From positions 1,267,501 to 1,331,500 of the forward strand of contig NZ_CP087715.1 in assembly GCF_020991125.1 (NCBI RefSeq): 64,000 nt of DNA, in the 5' to 3' direction. This stretch comes from Microbulbifer celer. Lineage in GTDB: Bacteria; Pseudomonadota; Gammaproteobacteria; Pseudomonadales; Cellvibrionaceae. Positions within the stretch are counted from its first letter, which is position 1, and every line of letters begins with the position of its first letter. The position numbers and the translations under genes were made by a program. The notes beneath the pieces were generated by a model, which made no database searches, had not been told where the DNA came from, and worked only from the letters and a program-made list of their open reading frames with translations. This document shows positions 37,114-46,837 of the stretch, piece after piece.

Positions 37114-37926
37114 ATGAGCGAGCAGCGTTTTACCGTGGATGATCTCCTGCACCTGATGGCGCAATTGCGCAACCCGGATGGCGGGTGCCCCTGGGACCTG
37201 AAGCAGACGTTTGCCACGATCGTGCCCTCGACCATAGAAGAAGCATACGAGGTTGCGGAGGCGATTGAGCGGGAGGACTTCGAGCACCTCCATGAAGAGC
37301 TGGGAGATCTCCTGTTCCAGGTGATTTTCTATGCCCAACTGGGTAGTGAGCAGGAGCGTTTCGATTTTTCGCGCATCGTCGATACGCTGGTGCGCAAACT
37401 GGTGAGGCGGCACCCTCACGTTTTTCCTTCCGGGCAGCTTTATGGCGATAACAATATTGCGGATATCGATGAGTCTGAGGTAAAGCGTAACTGGGAAGCC
37501 ATCAAAGCTGAGGAGCGTGAAGCGAAGGGGGAGAAAGGAACCCTCGATGGCGTGGCCGAGGGGTTGCCTGCATTGACCCGTGCTCTGAAACTGCAAAAGC
37601 GTGCCGCGGGTGTCGGGTTTGACTGGCCGGAAATCGACGGCGTACTGGAAAAGGTCGAGGAGGAAATCCGCGAGCTGAGGTCGGCGATTGCCAATGAAGG
37701 GGCGGAGCGGGCAAGAGAAGAGCTGGGGGACCTCCTGTTTTCCTGTGTCAATGTTGCACGGCATCTCAAGGTTGACCCGGAAGCTGCGCTGCGACAGTGC
37801 AATCGCAAGTTTGAGCGGCGTTTTAACCGGGTGGAAAGTGCCCTGAAGGAAGATGGTCGACAGCCGGCAGATGCTTCACTTGAGGAGCTGGATCGGCTCT
37901 GGGATCAGGCCAAATCCGGAGAGTAG
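37114..37926 (+). CDS. mazG: Nucleoside triphosphate pyrophosphohydrolase MazG
   Basis: Hydrolyses NTPs to NMPs; in E. coli it limits (p)ppGpp effects during starvation. The 270 residues hold two MazG repeats, with motifs CPWDLKQTFATIVPSTIEEAYEVAEAI...EELGDLLFQVIFYAQL and the C-terminal EEIRELRSAIANEGAERAREELGDLLFSCVNVAR. GAGGAGGGGGA precedes ATG 37114, one of the strongest ribosome sites in the window. Location straight after relA fits the known relA-mazG pairing. Confidence 0.96.
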   Translation: MSEQRFTVDDLLHLMAQLRNPDGGCPWDLKQTFATIVPSTIEEAYEVAEAIEREDFEHLHEELGDLLFQVIFYAQLGSEQERFDFSRIVDTLVRKLVRRHPHVFPSGQLYGDNNIADIDESEVKRNWEAIKAEEREAKGEKGTLDGVAEGLPALTRALKLQKRAAGVGFDWPEIDGVLEKVEEEIRELRSAIANEGAERAREELGDLLFSCVNVARHLKVDPEAALRQCNRKFERRFNRVESALKEDGRQPADASLEELDRLWDQAKSGE

Positions 37927-38894
<968 letters not shown>

Positions 38895-38931
38895 AATAGT
38901 GTATAGATGGCTTTCGGGCCGGAAAGATTGT

Positions 38932-38959
38932 AAAAGGCTCCCTCGCGGAGCCTTTTTTT
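38932..38959 (+). terminator. Rho-independent terminator after adk
   Basis: AAAA, stem GGCTCC (38936-38941), loop CTCGC, stem GGAGCC (38947-38952), then T7. It ends 38-65 bases after the adk stop and before hemH. Confidence 0.9.
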
Positions 38960-39014
38960 GTGGCTGAACGAGCCACAATGTGACAATCAGCTGAATCGGA
39001 GAGAAGGTGGGGCT

Positions 39015-40025
39015 ATGAAGCACGCAGTTATCGTGATGAACCTGGGAACACCGGCGGCGCCGACCCCTGATGGGGTGCGGCAATTCCTGAAGGAGTTTCT
39101 CTCAGACCCTCGTGTAGTGGAAATTCCCAGGCCGCTCTGGCAAGTGATTCTCAACCTGTTTATTTTGCCCCGCCGCCCGCAGGCCATAGCGCCCGCCTAC
39201 GAGGAGATCTGGGATTGCGGGCTGGATGGGGAGCCAGTAACCGGGTCGCCCATTGATTATTACACCCGGCGCCAGGCTGCGTTGCTGCAGGAACGGCTGC
39301 AGAAATCGGTAGCGGGTGGTGGTTCCATGGTTGTCACCCACGCCATGACCTATGGCAAGCCAAATCTGGCCGAAACCGTGGCAGAGCTGCGGGAGCAGGG
39401 GGTTGAGTCTTTCACCGTGCTGCCGCTGTATCCTCAGTACTCGGCGACGACCACCGGTGCCATTTACGATCAGGTTGCGAAAATAATCCGTGGCCAGCGC
39501 AATATTCCGGATATTTCCGTGGCCCACGAGTACTGGCGCAACCCCGCATATATTGAAGCATTGGCCAATTCAGTACGCGAGCACTGGGAACAGCACGGCG
39601 CGGCGGAAAAGCTGCTGATGTCTTTTCACGGTATCCCGAAGGCCAATACCCGCAAGGGAGACCCCTACTATCACCAGTGTTGCGGGACGGCAGAGCTGCT
39701 CGCCGAGGCGCTTTCGCTGCCGAGGGAGAGATGGGAAATCTGCTTTCAGTCCCGTTTTGGGAAAGCGGAATGGCTGCAACCCTATACCGACAAAACCCTG
39801 ATTGCGTGGGGCGAGAGTGGGGTTTCCAGCGTGGATGTGATCTGTCCTGCATTTTCATCGGATTGTCTGGAAACCCTGGAAGAAATCGCGGTGGAGAATC
39901 GCGCTAATTTTATCGACGCCGGTGGTCGGGAATACCGGTATATCCCGGCACTCAACGCGCGTGCGGATCATATTGACGCGCTGGAGTCGGTTTTGCGGCA
40001 GCGTTTAGCGGCAGATTTATTCTGA
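39015..40025 (+). CDS. hemH: Ferrochelatase
   Basis: Inserts Fe(II) into protoporphyrin IX, the last step of heme synthesis. From ATG 39015 (AGGTGG upstream) it has 336 residues with MNLGTPAAPTPDGVRQFLKEFLSDPRVVE at the N-terminus. LPLYPQYSATTTGAIYD and the catalytic SFHGIPKANTRKGDPY follow, then a C-terminal CPAFSSDCLETLEEIAVENR. The frame opens further upstream at 38958, inside the adk terminator, so that start is rejected. No cofactor cluster cysteines of the eukaryotic type are seen. Confidence 0.96.
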   Translation: MKHAVIVMNLGTPAAPTPDGVRQFLKEFLSDPRVVEIPRPLWQVILNLFILPRRPQAIAPAYEEIWDCGLDGEPVTGSPIDYYTRRQAALLQERLQKSVAGGGSMVVTHAMTYGKPNLAETVAELREQGVESFTVLPLYPQYSATTTGAIYDQVAKIIRGQRNIPDISVAHEYWRNPAYIEALANSVREHWEQHGAAEKLLMSFHGIPKANTRKGDPYYHQCCGTAELLAEALSLPRERWEICFQSRFGKAEWLQPYTDKTLIAWGESGVSSVDVICPAFSSDCLETLEEIAVENRANFIDAGGREYRYIPALNARADHIDALESVLRQRLAADLF

Positions 40026-40348
40026 AATTTTGTTATTTTTTTGGTGCAGCGGAGGTTTTACTGGCTGATTGGCAAAAAATTCAATAAAAATGCCCTAAAT
40101 GGGTCTTTTTTATTGGTTTCTTCTTGCAAACCGTCTTTTTTTTATTAACTTTGATACAGCTGTGTCATTTTTAATGGCGGAGCTGCTCCCAATATTCCCA
40201 GTCCAATGGGTGGGTGAGCCGGAATATCGACATCCAGTTTCCGGCGAGCAACTCAGAAGGCAGGTAGTGAAATGGAATTTCGGGAGTTGATCACGCTCCC
40301 GGCGGTGATAAATCCAGGGCTGATACCCGGGCAACTGTCGGCACACAA
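40026..40348. other. AT-rich gap between hemH and histone-like gene
   Basis: Distinctly AT-richer than its surroundings, with long T runs near 40030-40150. A weak GCCC/GGGT hairpin followed by T6 near 40092-40112 could act as the hemH terminator, but the stem is only four pairs. A 63-codon frame at 40099-40290 shows no ribosome site and no family features and is not called. The right end holds the promoter listed separately. Confidence 0.4.
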
Positions 40349-40377
40349 TTCAGTGTTCAAAAAGACTTCTTTATATT
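40349..40377 (+). promoter_or_regulatory. Candidate promoter of the histone H1-like gene
   Basis: TTCAGT (40349-40354), a 17-base spacer, then TATATT (40372-40377), seven bases before an AAGGAGGAGA ribosome site. The -10 and spacing fit a housekeeping sigma-70 promoter; the -35 is weak. Confidence 0.45.
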
Positions 40378-40397
40378 AGAGAAGGAGGAGACAAGGG

Positions 40398-41219
40398 ATG
40401 GCACGTGTAGCAAAGAAGAAGGCCGGTGCTAAAAAGGCGAAGACCGCAGCGCGGAAAAAGCCAGCAGTGAAGTCCACAGCAGGCGTATCGCCAGCGGTAA
40501 CCAAGGCGCAAAAAGCGGTGGATTCAGCTGCGAAGGCCATGGATGCCCAGCTCGACCGTGTCGGCAAGGCCCGGGCCCGAGTGCAGAAATCGGGCACTCC
40601 CGCCGCCAAGAAGGCGTTGACGTCAGCCAATGCGAAGTTGAAAGATCAGCGCGCGAAAGTGGCTGAGGCCAAGTTGCAGCTGGCCAAGGCCAATGCTATG
40701 GACTCTGTGCGTCAGGCTGAAGAGTCCGCCAAACAGAAAGTCACAGAGGTGGCCGAGAAACTCTCCAGCAAAGCGGAAAAAGAGTTTGAGAAGGCGGTCA
40801 AAGCCTTTGAAAGCCGCTGGAAGAAGGCTCGAGAAAAGGCTGATACCAAGAAGGTGAAGGCTGCCGAAAAGAAAGCCGAAGCCAAGGTGAAGTCGGCGGC
40901 GAAGAAAGCGTCGGCCAAAATGAAAATGCTGGAGAAAAAGGCTGCGGCCAAGGCTAAGGCCGAAGCCAAAAAAGCTGCTAAAAAAGCCAAGACTAAAAAG
41001 GCGGTGAAGAAATCTGCGGCAAAAAAAGCCCCAGGTCGTCCTAAGAAGTCTCCGGGCCGCCCCAAGAAGTCGGCGGCGAAAAAGACTGCCGCCAGGAAAG
41101 CGGCGACCAAAAAGGTCAAGTCGGCGCCCAAGAAGTCTGCCCGTCGTGGCCGCCCGCCGAAGGCTGGTACCAAAACCGTTGCCCGTCGGGGAAGGCCGCC
41201 GAAGAAGGCCAGCTCCTAA
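40398..41219 (+). CDS. Histone H1-like Lys/Ala-rich DNA-binding protein
   Basis: A 273-residue protein almost wholly of Lys, Ala, Ser, Val and Arg. It has a helical, more mixed middle (about 35-160; heptad-like AEAKLQLAKANAMDSVRQAEESAKQ) and a C-terminal tail of AKKA-type repeats. The tail carries two PGRPKK and two RRGRPPK AT-hook-like motifs (about 214-272). It resembles bacterial histone H1-like proteins such as AlgP of Pseudomonas in composition, and probably binds DNA nonspecifically. The ribosome site AAGGAGGAGA is near ideal, suggesting high expression. The specific role is unknown. Confidence 0.75.
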   Translation: MARVAKKKAGAKKAKTAARKKPAVKSTAGVSPAVTKAQKAVDSAAKAMDAQLDRVGKARARVQKSGTPAAKKALTSANAKLKDQRAKVAEAKLQLAKANAMDSVRQAEESAKQKVTEVAEKLSSKAEKEFEKAVKAFESRWKKAREKADTKKVKAAEKKAEAKVKSAAKKASAKMKMLEKKAAAKAKAEAKKAAKKAKTKKAVKKSAAKKAPGRPKKSPGRPKKSAAKKTAARKAATKKVKSAPKKSARRGRPPKAGTKTVARRGRPPKKASS

Positions 41220-41280
41220 GCTTACCTCTCCCGGCGCGATGGATGCAGCGCTTTTGGGCCCTGCTTCTCGCCCCTGTATG

Positions 41281-41306
41281 GACCCCGGCTTATGCCGGGG
41301 TCTTTC
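41281..41306 (+). terminator. Terminator or REP-like hairpin after histone-like gene
   Basis: Nine-pair stem GACCCCGGC (41281-41289) / GCCGGGGTC (41294-41302) with loop TTAT, followed by TTTCGTTAT. It is a plausible rho-independent terminator with a short T tract. The GC-rich palindrome also resembles REP elements. Confidence 0.65.
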
Positions 41307-41462
41307 GTTATATTCGGTGTATTTCAGGCTCTGGTTGCGTTTGTCGTGCAGCGTGCCACAATTCCCTCCCACAACGTGCCCGGTGCACGCTCCGGCCTCT
41401 TCGTTTCCGGCCCCGTGAACGTCCCGGTCCTTTCTCGCTAATTAACTCGTGAAGGTCTCAGT

Positions 41463-42170
41463 TTGAAGATCCTGGCTATCGATACCACCTCTGGCGCCTG
41501 CTCCGTAGCCCTGCTGGATGGTGATGCCGTCAGTGAACAGTTTGTGCAGGCGGAGCGTGATCACACTCGACGGCTGCTGCCCATGGTGGACAGTATTTTG
41601 GCCGAGGGTGAGTGCAAATTATCGGAAATTGATGCGCTTGCAGTGAGCCGTGGACCGGGATCTTTCACCGGGTTACGAATCGCTGTCAGCTGTGTGCAGG
41701 GGCTGGCATTTGCCGCGGACAAGCCAGTGGTACCGGTTTCCAGTCTGGCGGCATTGGCTTCGGGGGCACGGAGAGTATCTCCAGGATGGGGGAGCAGTCC
41801 GGTGGTTGCGGCGCTGGATGCACGTATGCAGGAGGTGTATTGGGGGGTTTACGGAGGGGGCGATCCCGCAAACAGCCTGGTTGAGGAATCTGTTTCGGCA
41901 CCTGAGCAGCTGGTTACCGCGTTGCAGTCAGGCCAGGTAATGGCCGCGGGAGCAGCCTGGTATGCCGCGGGCCCCGGCTGGCACTACCCGGGACTGGCTC
42001 CCTTGAGCCCGACCGAGACAGTCCAGGAATGCCATGTTCACGCGCAAGACATCGGGCGCCTAGCGCTTGAGCTGTGGCAGCGGGGGGAAATGGTATCCGC
42101 AGAGGCGCTGGAGCCGGCCTATCTGCGCAATGAGGTGACGTGGAAGAAACGTCAGCGGATTCGCCAGTAA
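41463..42170 (+). CDS. tsaB: tRNA threonylcarbamoyladenosine biosynthesis protein TsaB
   Basis: ASKHA-fold partner of TsaD needed for t6A37 modification of ANN-decoding tRNAs. The 235 residues start MKILAIDTTSGACSVALLDGD, followed by ERDHTRRLLPMVDSIL and AVSRGPGSFTGLRIAVSCVQGLAFA, all family hallmarks. Like other TsaB proteins it lacks the metal-binding histidines of TsaD. The start codon is TTG 41463. Confidence 0.95.
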   Translation: MKILAIDTTSGACSVALLDGDAVSEQFVQAERDHTRRLLPMVDSILAEGECKLSEIDALAVSRGPGSFTGLRIAVSCVQGLAFAADKPVVPVSSLAALASGARRVSPGWGSSPVVAALDARMQEVYWGVYGGGDPANSLVEESVSAPEQLVTALQSGQVMAAGAAWYAAGPGWHYPGLAPLSPTETVQECHVHAQDIGRLALELWQRGEMVSAEALEPAYLRNEVTWKKRQRIRQ

Positions 42171-42256
42171 TCCGCCGGGCACACGCCATTAATCAGGATA
42201 TTATCGGGCTGTCCATGCACAGACCACGATAAGAAAAGGCTACAAAGAGCAGTAAA

Positions 42257-43057
42257 ATGGAAATCTTCCAGATCATTATCCTGTCCCTGATTCAGGGCAT
42301 TACCGAGTTCCTGCCTATTTCCAGCTCGGCACACCTGATTTTGCCGCACCAGGTTCTGGGATGGTCGGATCAGGGGTTGGCATTTGATGTTGCGGTACAT
42401 TTCGGCTCACTGCTCGCTGTGGTGACGTACTTTCGCAAGGATGTATGGTCGTTGATTTGCGATGGTCTGGGCGGCTTCCGCAGTGGCCAATTCAGCGACG
42501 ATGGCAGGCTTGCCTGGTTGATCGTGCTGGCGACGATTCCTGCCGGTCTGGTGGGGTTAACCTTCAAGGGCTTCATCGAGACACACCTGCGTTCTTCGGC
42601 GGTCATTGCTACCACCACTATTCTGTTCGGTGCACTGTTGTGGTGGGCTGATGTACGCGGTACGCGCCGCGAGGGATTAGCGCAGCTGACCTGGAAGAAA
42701 GCGCTGATGATTGGAGCTGCCCAGGCCCTTGCATTGATTCCCGGTACTTCCCGTTCCGGTATCACCATGACGGCGGGACTGATGCTGGGGATGAAGCGGG
42801 AAGCGGCAGCGCGCTTTTCTTTTCTGATGTCTATTCCGGTGATCGCGCTCAGCGCACTATTGCTGACTCTGGAGCTTCTGGAAGCGCCCGCGGTAGATTG
42901 GAGTTCAATATTGCTTGGTGTGGTGCTTTCCGGCATCAGTGCCTATCTGTGTATCCATTTCTTTCTGCAATTTATCAGCCGTATCGGAATGGCGCCCTTC
43001 GCCATATATCGGTTTATTCTGGGCGGCGCGCTGTTTCTGATGATCTGGATGGCGTGA
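42257..43057 (+). CDS. uppP: Undecaprenyl-diphosphatase UppP (BacA)
   Basis: Integral membrane enzyme that dephosphorylates undecaprenyl pyrophosphate for reuse as lipid carrier; its overexpression is linked to bacitracin resistance. The 266 residues have the two conserved catalytic segments [17 protein letters not shown] near 13-29 and [18 protein letters not shown] near 165-185, plus several membrane helices ([16 protein letters not shown] at the end). It lies 86 bases after tsaB. Confidence 0.96.
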   Translation: MEIFQIIILSLIQGITEFLPISSSAHLILPHQVLGWSDQGLAFDVAVHFGSLLAVVTYFRKDVWSLICDGLGGFRSGQFSDDGRLAWLIVLATIPAGLVGLTFKGFIETHLRSSAVIATTTILFGALLWWADVRGTRREGLAQLTWKKALMIGAAQALALIPGTSRSGITMTAGLMLGMKREAAARFSFLMSIPVIALSALLLTLELLEAPAVDWSSILLGVVLSGISAYLCIHFFLQFISRIGMAPFAIYRFILGGALFLMIWMA

Positions 43058-43129
43058 CCGGGTGGCGGTCGAACATGCCTGAAAATACTCAACAAATACT
43101 GTGAAACACGAGACAGAGAGGTACCGACA

Positions 43130-44029
43130 ATGGCGAAAGTGACATTTATTGGTCTTGGCGTGATGGGCTTTCCCATGGCAGGTTACCTGTCTGAAGCGGG
43201 GCACGAGGTGCGGGTATACAACCGAACCCCGCAAAAAGCGCAATTGTGGCTGGAGAAATACCGCGGCGCCGCCTTTGAGACGCCGGCACAAGCGGCGGAA
43301 GGCGCTGAGCTGGTTTTTGCCTGTGTGGGTAATGACGATGACCTGCGCTCGGTCACCATCGGAGAACATGGCGCGTTTGCCGCAATGGCCGCTGGTAGCC
43401 TGTTTGTGGATCACACCACAGCCTCCGCCGAGGTCGCCCGGGAACTGGATGCGGAAGCGCAATCCCGCGGTTTTTCATTTCTGGATGCGCCGGTATCCGG
43501 TGGACAGGCGGGTGCGGAAAATGGTGTGCTGACCATCATGGTGGGGGGTGCTCAGGCGGATTTTGATCGCGCCAAGCCAGTGTTGGACTGTTACGCCCGC
43601 GCAGCCAGTCTGCTCGGTCCCGTGGGCAGTGGTCAGCAGTGCAAAATGGTCAATCAGATCTGTATTGCCGGTCTGGTGCAGGGCCTCGCCGAAGGGCTGC
43701 ACTTTGCCAAAGCGGCAGGGCTGGATGTAGAGCAGGTAGTGAATGTGATTTCCAAGGGGGCTGCCCAGAGCTGGCAGATGGAAAACCGCTACCAGACCAT
43801 GATGGCGGGCGAATACGAGCACGGTTTCGCGGTAGACTGGATGCGCAAAGATCTTGGCATCGTACTGGAGGAGGCCAAGTCCAACGGCGCCCTGTTACCG
43901 GTGACGGCACTGGTGGATCAGTTTTACAGCGAGGTACAGGCGTTGGGAGGTGGCCGCTGGGATACCTCCAGCCTGCTGGCACGTCTCACCAATCTGCGGG
44001 ACTTTGATGCGCCCGCAGACAAGTCCTGA
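43130..44029 (+). CDS. NAD(P)-dependent beta-hydroxyacid dehydrogenase
   Basis: A 299-residue member of the 3-hydroxyisobutyrate dehydrogenase / tartronate semialdehyde reductase superfamily. It has a Rossmann motif GLGVMGFPMAGYL (7-19) with NRTPQK at the dinucleotide ribose position, which suggests NADP preference. The substrate loop DAPVSGGQAGAENGVLTIMVGG lies near 123, and the catalytic Lys is in GSGQQCKMVNQI near 172. The true substrate cannot be told from sequence. It lies 18 bases before the glycosyltransferase gene and probably shares its transcript. Confidence 0.85.
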   Translation: MAKVTFIGLGVMGFPMAGYLSEAGHEVRVYNRTPQKAQLWLEKYRGAAFETPAQAAEGAELVFACVGNDDDLRSVTIGEHGAFAAMAAGSLFVDHTTASAEVARELDAEAQSRGFSFLDAPVSGGQAGAENGVLTIMVGGAQADFDRAKPVLDCYARAASLLGPVGSGQQCKMVNQICIAGLVQGLAEGLHFAKAAGLDVEQVVNVISKGAAQSWQMENRYQTMMAGEYEHGFAVDWMRKDLGIVLEEAKSNGALLPVTALVDQFYSEVQALGGGRWDTSSLLARLTNLRDFDAPADKS

Positions 44030-44047
44030 TCGTCGATTCTGGCTGCC

Positions 44048-45148
44048 GTGAAGGTATTACTGCTTTCTGCCTACGATGCCGACAGCCACAAGCGCTGGCG
44101 GCAGGGGCTGGTTGCTGCGCTGGCCGACTGGGCGTGGACGGTACTCACCTTGCCACCGCGATACTTCAGCTGGCGGGTTCGGGGTAACAGTCTGAGCTGG
44201 GGCAGGGGAGAAGCGCTGGATACGTTGCGTCAGGGCTGGGATCTCATTGTCGCCACCTCCATGACAGATCTTTCCGCCCTGCGAGGGCTGGTACCTGAAA
44301 TCGCGCGGATACCTACCGCGGTGTATTTCCACGAGAACCAGTTCGATTATCCCCGCAGCAATGACGCGGTTTCGTCTATCGAACCCCAGTTGCTGAACAT
44401 CTACACCGCGCTGTGCGGCGATTTACTGCTGTTTAATTCCGAGTACAACCGCAGCACGTTGCTCAGCGGCGCAGAAGCCCTGTTACGACGTTTTCCTGAC
44501 GCTGTGCCAGAGGGAGTTTGTCGGGAGATCGCGGATAAATCCTCGGTTTTGCCAGTACCCCTGGAAGCTCACACGTTTGTTCCTTACGCTCACAAACCGG
44601 CGCGGCCGACGTTCGTATGGAATCATCGTTGGGAGTACGACAAGGGACCGGACATCCTTTGTGCGGCGCTACAGGATTTCGGCCGCCACCATATTCCCTA
44701 TACCCTGCATATGGTCGGGCAGCAGTTTCGTCGCCAGCCGGCTGAATTTGACAGAATCCGGGCTTTACTGGAGGCGCAGGGGGCAGTGGGTGCCTGGGGG
44801 TATCAAGAAAGTGCTCAGGCGTACCGGCAATTGCTGGCCGGGAGCCACGGGGTGTTGTCCACTGCCCGCCACGATTTTCAGGGGCTGGCGGTACTGGAAG
44901 CGGTGGCTGCGGGGTGCGCGCCACTGGTCCCGGATAGCCTCGCGTATCCCGAGTGGTTTGGTGAGGGCGGCTGGCAGTACTCCGATGATGTGGAGACCTC
45001 AGGTGCTAATCTGAGTGCGGCGATGAAGCGCTGTGCAGAGCAGGTAGCCCGTGGTGAATCGCTGCAGGTCCCCGATGTCAGCCGTCTCGGCTGGCCGGAA
45101 TTGGCCGGGCAGTACCGCCAGCGGCTCAGTCAATGCGCGGGTGCGTGA
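44048..45148 (+). CDS. DUF3524 glycosyltransferase (QTMAN-like)
   Basis: A 366-residue GT-B-fold glycosyltransferase. The N-terminal DUF3524 domain (MKVLLLSAYDADSHKRWRQGL; LPPRYFSWRVRGN; FHENQFDYP; about 1-170) is shared with the vertebrate tRNA-queuosine mannosyltransferase QTMAN (GTDC1). The C-terminal half carries WNHRWEYDKGPDIL and an EAVAAGCAPLVPDSLAYPEWF nucleotide-sugar motif. The bacterial acceptor is not established. Queuosine in tRNA is one possibility by homology. GTG 44048 start. Confidence 0.75.
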   Translation: MKVLLLSAYDADSHKRWRQGLVAALADWAWTVLTLPPRYFSWRVRGNSLSWGRGEALDTLRQGWDLIVATSMTDLSALRGLVPEIARIPTAVYFHENQFDYPRSNDAVSSIEPQLLNIYTALCGDLLLFNSEYNRSTLLSGAEALLRRFPDAVPEGVCREIADKSSVLPVPLEAHTFVPYAHKPARPTFVWNHRWEYDKGPDILCAALQDFGRHHIPYTLHMVGQQFRRQPAEFDRIRALLEAQGAVGAWGYQESAQAYRQLLAGSHGVLSTARHDFQGLAVLEAVAAGCAPLVPDSLAYPEWFGEGGWQYSDDVETSGANLSAAMKRCAEQVARGESLQVPDVSRLGWPELAGQYRQRLSQCAGA

Positions 45149-45271
45149 ACGTACAATCCCATGCGGGAAAGGGGTATCATTCGCCCGGATAATTGATCTG
45201 AGCCTATTTGAATAGCGATCCCTGTTGAGTAAAAAGACGGGTGAACAGAAATACGGGAATTTCAAGGATTT

Positions 45272-46279
45272 ATGAGCAAGCAGCGCGTACTAACCGGTAT
45301 CACCACCACTGGCACCCCGCACCTCGGCAACTACGTTGGCGCCATCCGCCCGGCGATTGCCGCCAGCCAGGAAGAAAACAACCAGTCGTTCTACTTTCTT
45401 GCGGATTATCACGCGCTGATCAAATGCCATGATCCCGAGATGGTGCACCAGTCCACCCGCGAGATTGCCGCCACCTGGCTGGCGTTGGGATTGAATACGG
45501 ATAATGTGGTGTTTTATCGCCAGTCCGATATTCATCAGATCCCCGAATTGACCTGGCTGCTCACCTGCATGACCGCCAAGGGCCTGATGAACCGTGCCCA
45601 CGCCTACAAGGCCGCGGTGGATGCCAACCGGGACGATGGCGAAGACTCCGACTTCGGTATCACCATGGGGCTGTATAGCTATCCCGTGCTGATGGCCGCG
45701 GATATCCTGATGTTCAATGCCAACAAAGTACCGGTGGGTAAAGACCAGATTCAGCATATTGAGATGGCCCGGGATATTGCCCAGCGCTTCAATCACCACT
45801 ATGGCGAGCACTTTGCGTTGCCCGAGGCAATTGTCGACGAACAGGTTTCGGTGTTGCAGGGGCTGGATGGCCGCAAAATGAGTAAGAGCTACGGCAATAC
45901 CATTCCGCTGTTCCTGCCGGAGAAGAAACTCAAGAAGCACATCAACAAGATCAAAACGAATTTGCTGGAGCCCGGTGAGCCGAAAGACCCGGATACCTCC
46001 ACGGTATTCCAGATCTGGCAGGCTTTTGCCACCCCGGAGCAGACGGCAGAGATGCGTCAGGCATTCGAAGAGGGCATTGCCTGGGGCGAGGCTAAAAAGC
46101 AGCTGTTCGAACTGATCAATGGCCAGATCGGCGAGGCGCGCGAGCGTTATAACGAGCTGCTGGAAAACCCCGCGGAGATTGAAGCCGAGCTGGAAAAGGG
46201 CGCGGAAAAAGCCCGTGCGTATTCCGCGCCATTCCTGGAAGAACTCCGCGCTGCCGTGGGTATCCGCAAGATCGGCTAA
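45272..46279 (+). CDS. trpS: Tryptophan-tRNA ligase
   Basis: Charges tRNA-Trp. The 335 residues show the class I HIGH-like [12 protein letters not shown] (13-24), DYHALI, the specificity region [40 protein letters not shown] and KMSKS in [15 protein letters not shown] lies five bases before ATG 45272. No Trp-leader peptide or T-box is visible in the 123-base upstream gap. Confidence 0.96.
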   Translation: MSKQRVLTGITTTGTPHLGNYVGAIRPAIAASQEENNQSFYFLADYHALIKCHDPEMVHQSTREIAATWLALGLNTDNVVFYRQSDIHQIPELTWLLTCMTAKGLMNRAHAYKAAVDANRDDGEDSDFGITMGLYSYPVLMAADILMFNANKVPVGKDQIQHIEMARDIAQRFNHHYGEHFALPEAIVDEQVSVLQGLDGRKMSKSYGNTIPLFLPEKKLKKHINKIKTNLLEPGEPKDPDTSTVFQIWQAFATPEQTAEMRQAFEEGIAWGEAKKQLFELINGQIGEARERYNELLENPAEIEAELEKGAEKARAYSAPFLEELRAAVGIRKIG

Positions 46280-46318
46280 TCGAACTCTGTCGTTCCGGGA
46301 TATTTGGGAGTTTCCGCC

Positions 46319-46654
46319 ATGAAGTCAGCCTATATCTATCTGGCGGTGGCCATCGCTGCCGAGGTCGCTGCGACCAGTGCGTTGAAGGCCTCGGAGCAAT
46401 TCACCCGACTGTGGCCGTCGGTGATCGTGGTGGTGGGTTACGCTATCGCGTTTTATATGCTGACTCTGGTGCTGAAATCCATTCCCGTGGGCGTCGCGTA
46501 TGCGATCTGGTCCGGGCTCGGTATTGTTCTGGTGGCAATCATCGGCGCAGTTGTGTATCGAGAGATTCCGGATCCGGCGGCCATTGTCGGTATGGGATTG
46601 ATTATTGCCGGTGTGGTGGTGCTCAATGTTTTTTCTAAAAGCGTGCCCCATTAG
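46319..46654 (+). CDS. SMR-family multidrug efflux protein (EmrE-like)
   Basis: Four-helix inner-membrane transporter of 111 residues. Helix 1 contains the essential acidic residue Glu15 (YLAVAIAAEVAATSALKASEQF). Helix 2 is WPSVIVVVGYAIAFYMLTLVL, helix 3 starts IPVGVAYAIWSGLGIVLVAIIG, and helix 4 is the GMGLIIAGVVVLNVFS signature. The sequence is closer to the EmrE/Qac drug-pump type than to SugE/Gdx, judged from IPVGVAYAIWSG. It starts 39 bases after trpS and may be cotranscribed with it. Confidence 0.9.
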   Translation: MKSAYIYLAVAIAAEVAATSALKASEQFTRLWPSVIVVVGYAIAFYMLTLVLKSIPVGVAYAIWSGLGIVLVAIIGAVVYREIPDPAAIVGMGLIIAGVVVLNVFSKSVPH

Positions 46655-46666
46655 CACATCAGTGGC

Positions 46667-46780
46667 GGTACCGCTACCGGGGACAGCTTTGTGAGACACG
46701 CCGTGAACCCATCCCTGGGGGCTCTGCAAAAACATCCCTGTTTTTGAAGGTCTCACAAAGCTGTCCCCGGCAGCGGTACC
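46667..46780. repeat. Inverted-repeat element between SMR and mscS genes
   Basis: Two 31-base arms, 46667-46697 and 46750-46780, are reverse complements with one mismatch (GGTACCGCTRCCGGGGACAG at the outer end). Between them lies a 52-base core with CGCCGTGAACCCATCCCTGG and a perfect inner hairpin CAAAAACA-TCCC-TGTTTTTG at 46727-46746. The whole unit folds as a long hairpin between two convergent genes. It could be a MITE-like mobile repeat, a bidirectional terminator or both. Cores of the CCGTGAA...ATCCCTG type are, from memory, common in marine gammaproteobacteria. Confidence 0.85.
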
Positions 46781-46837
46781 TTCGCGGAAACGTCTGCGCC
46801 TCGAAATCGCTACGTTCGTGGGCAGGCGGAGATTGGG

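Noticed and set aside
35857-37764. 635-codon minus-strand frame opposite relA and mazG
   Set aside because: Spans two secure genes on the other strand and has His/Gln/Ile-rich composition typical of antisense shadows.
40086-40112. Terminator for hemH
   Set aside because: The stem has only four base pairs (GCCC/GGGT); noted in the gap entry but too weak to list as a terminator.
40099-40290. Short 63-codon frame between hemH and the histone-like gene
   Set aside because: No ribosome site, no conserved pattern, and it lies in AT-rich intergenic DNA.
40623-41372. Minus-strand frame rich in Leu, Phe, Arg and Gly opposite the histone-like gene
   Set aside because: It is the complement of the Lys/Ala repeat codons, which yields Phe/Leu-rich nonsense that can mimic membrane protein.
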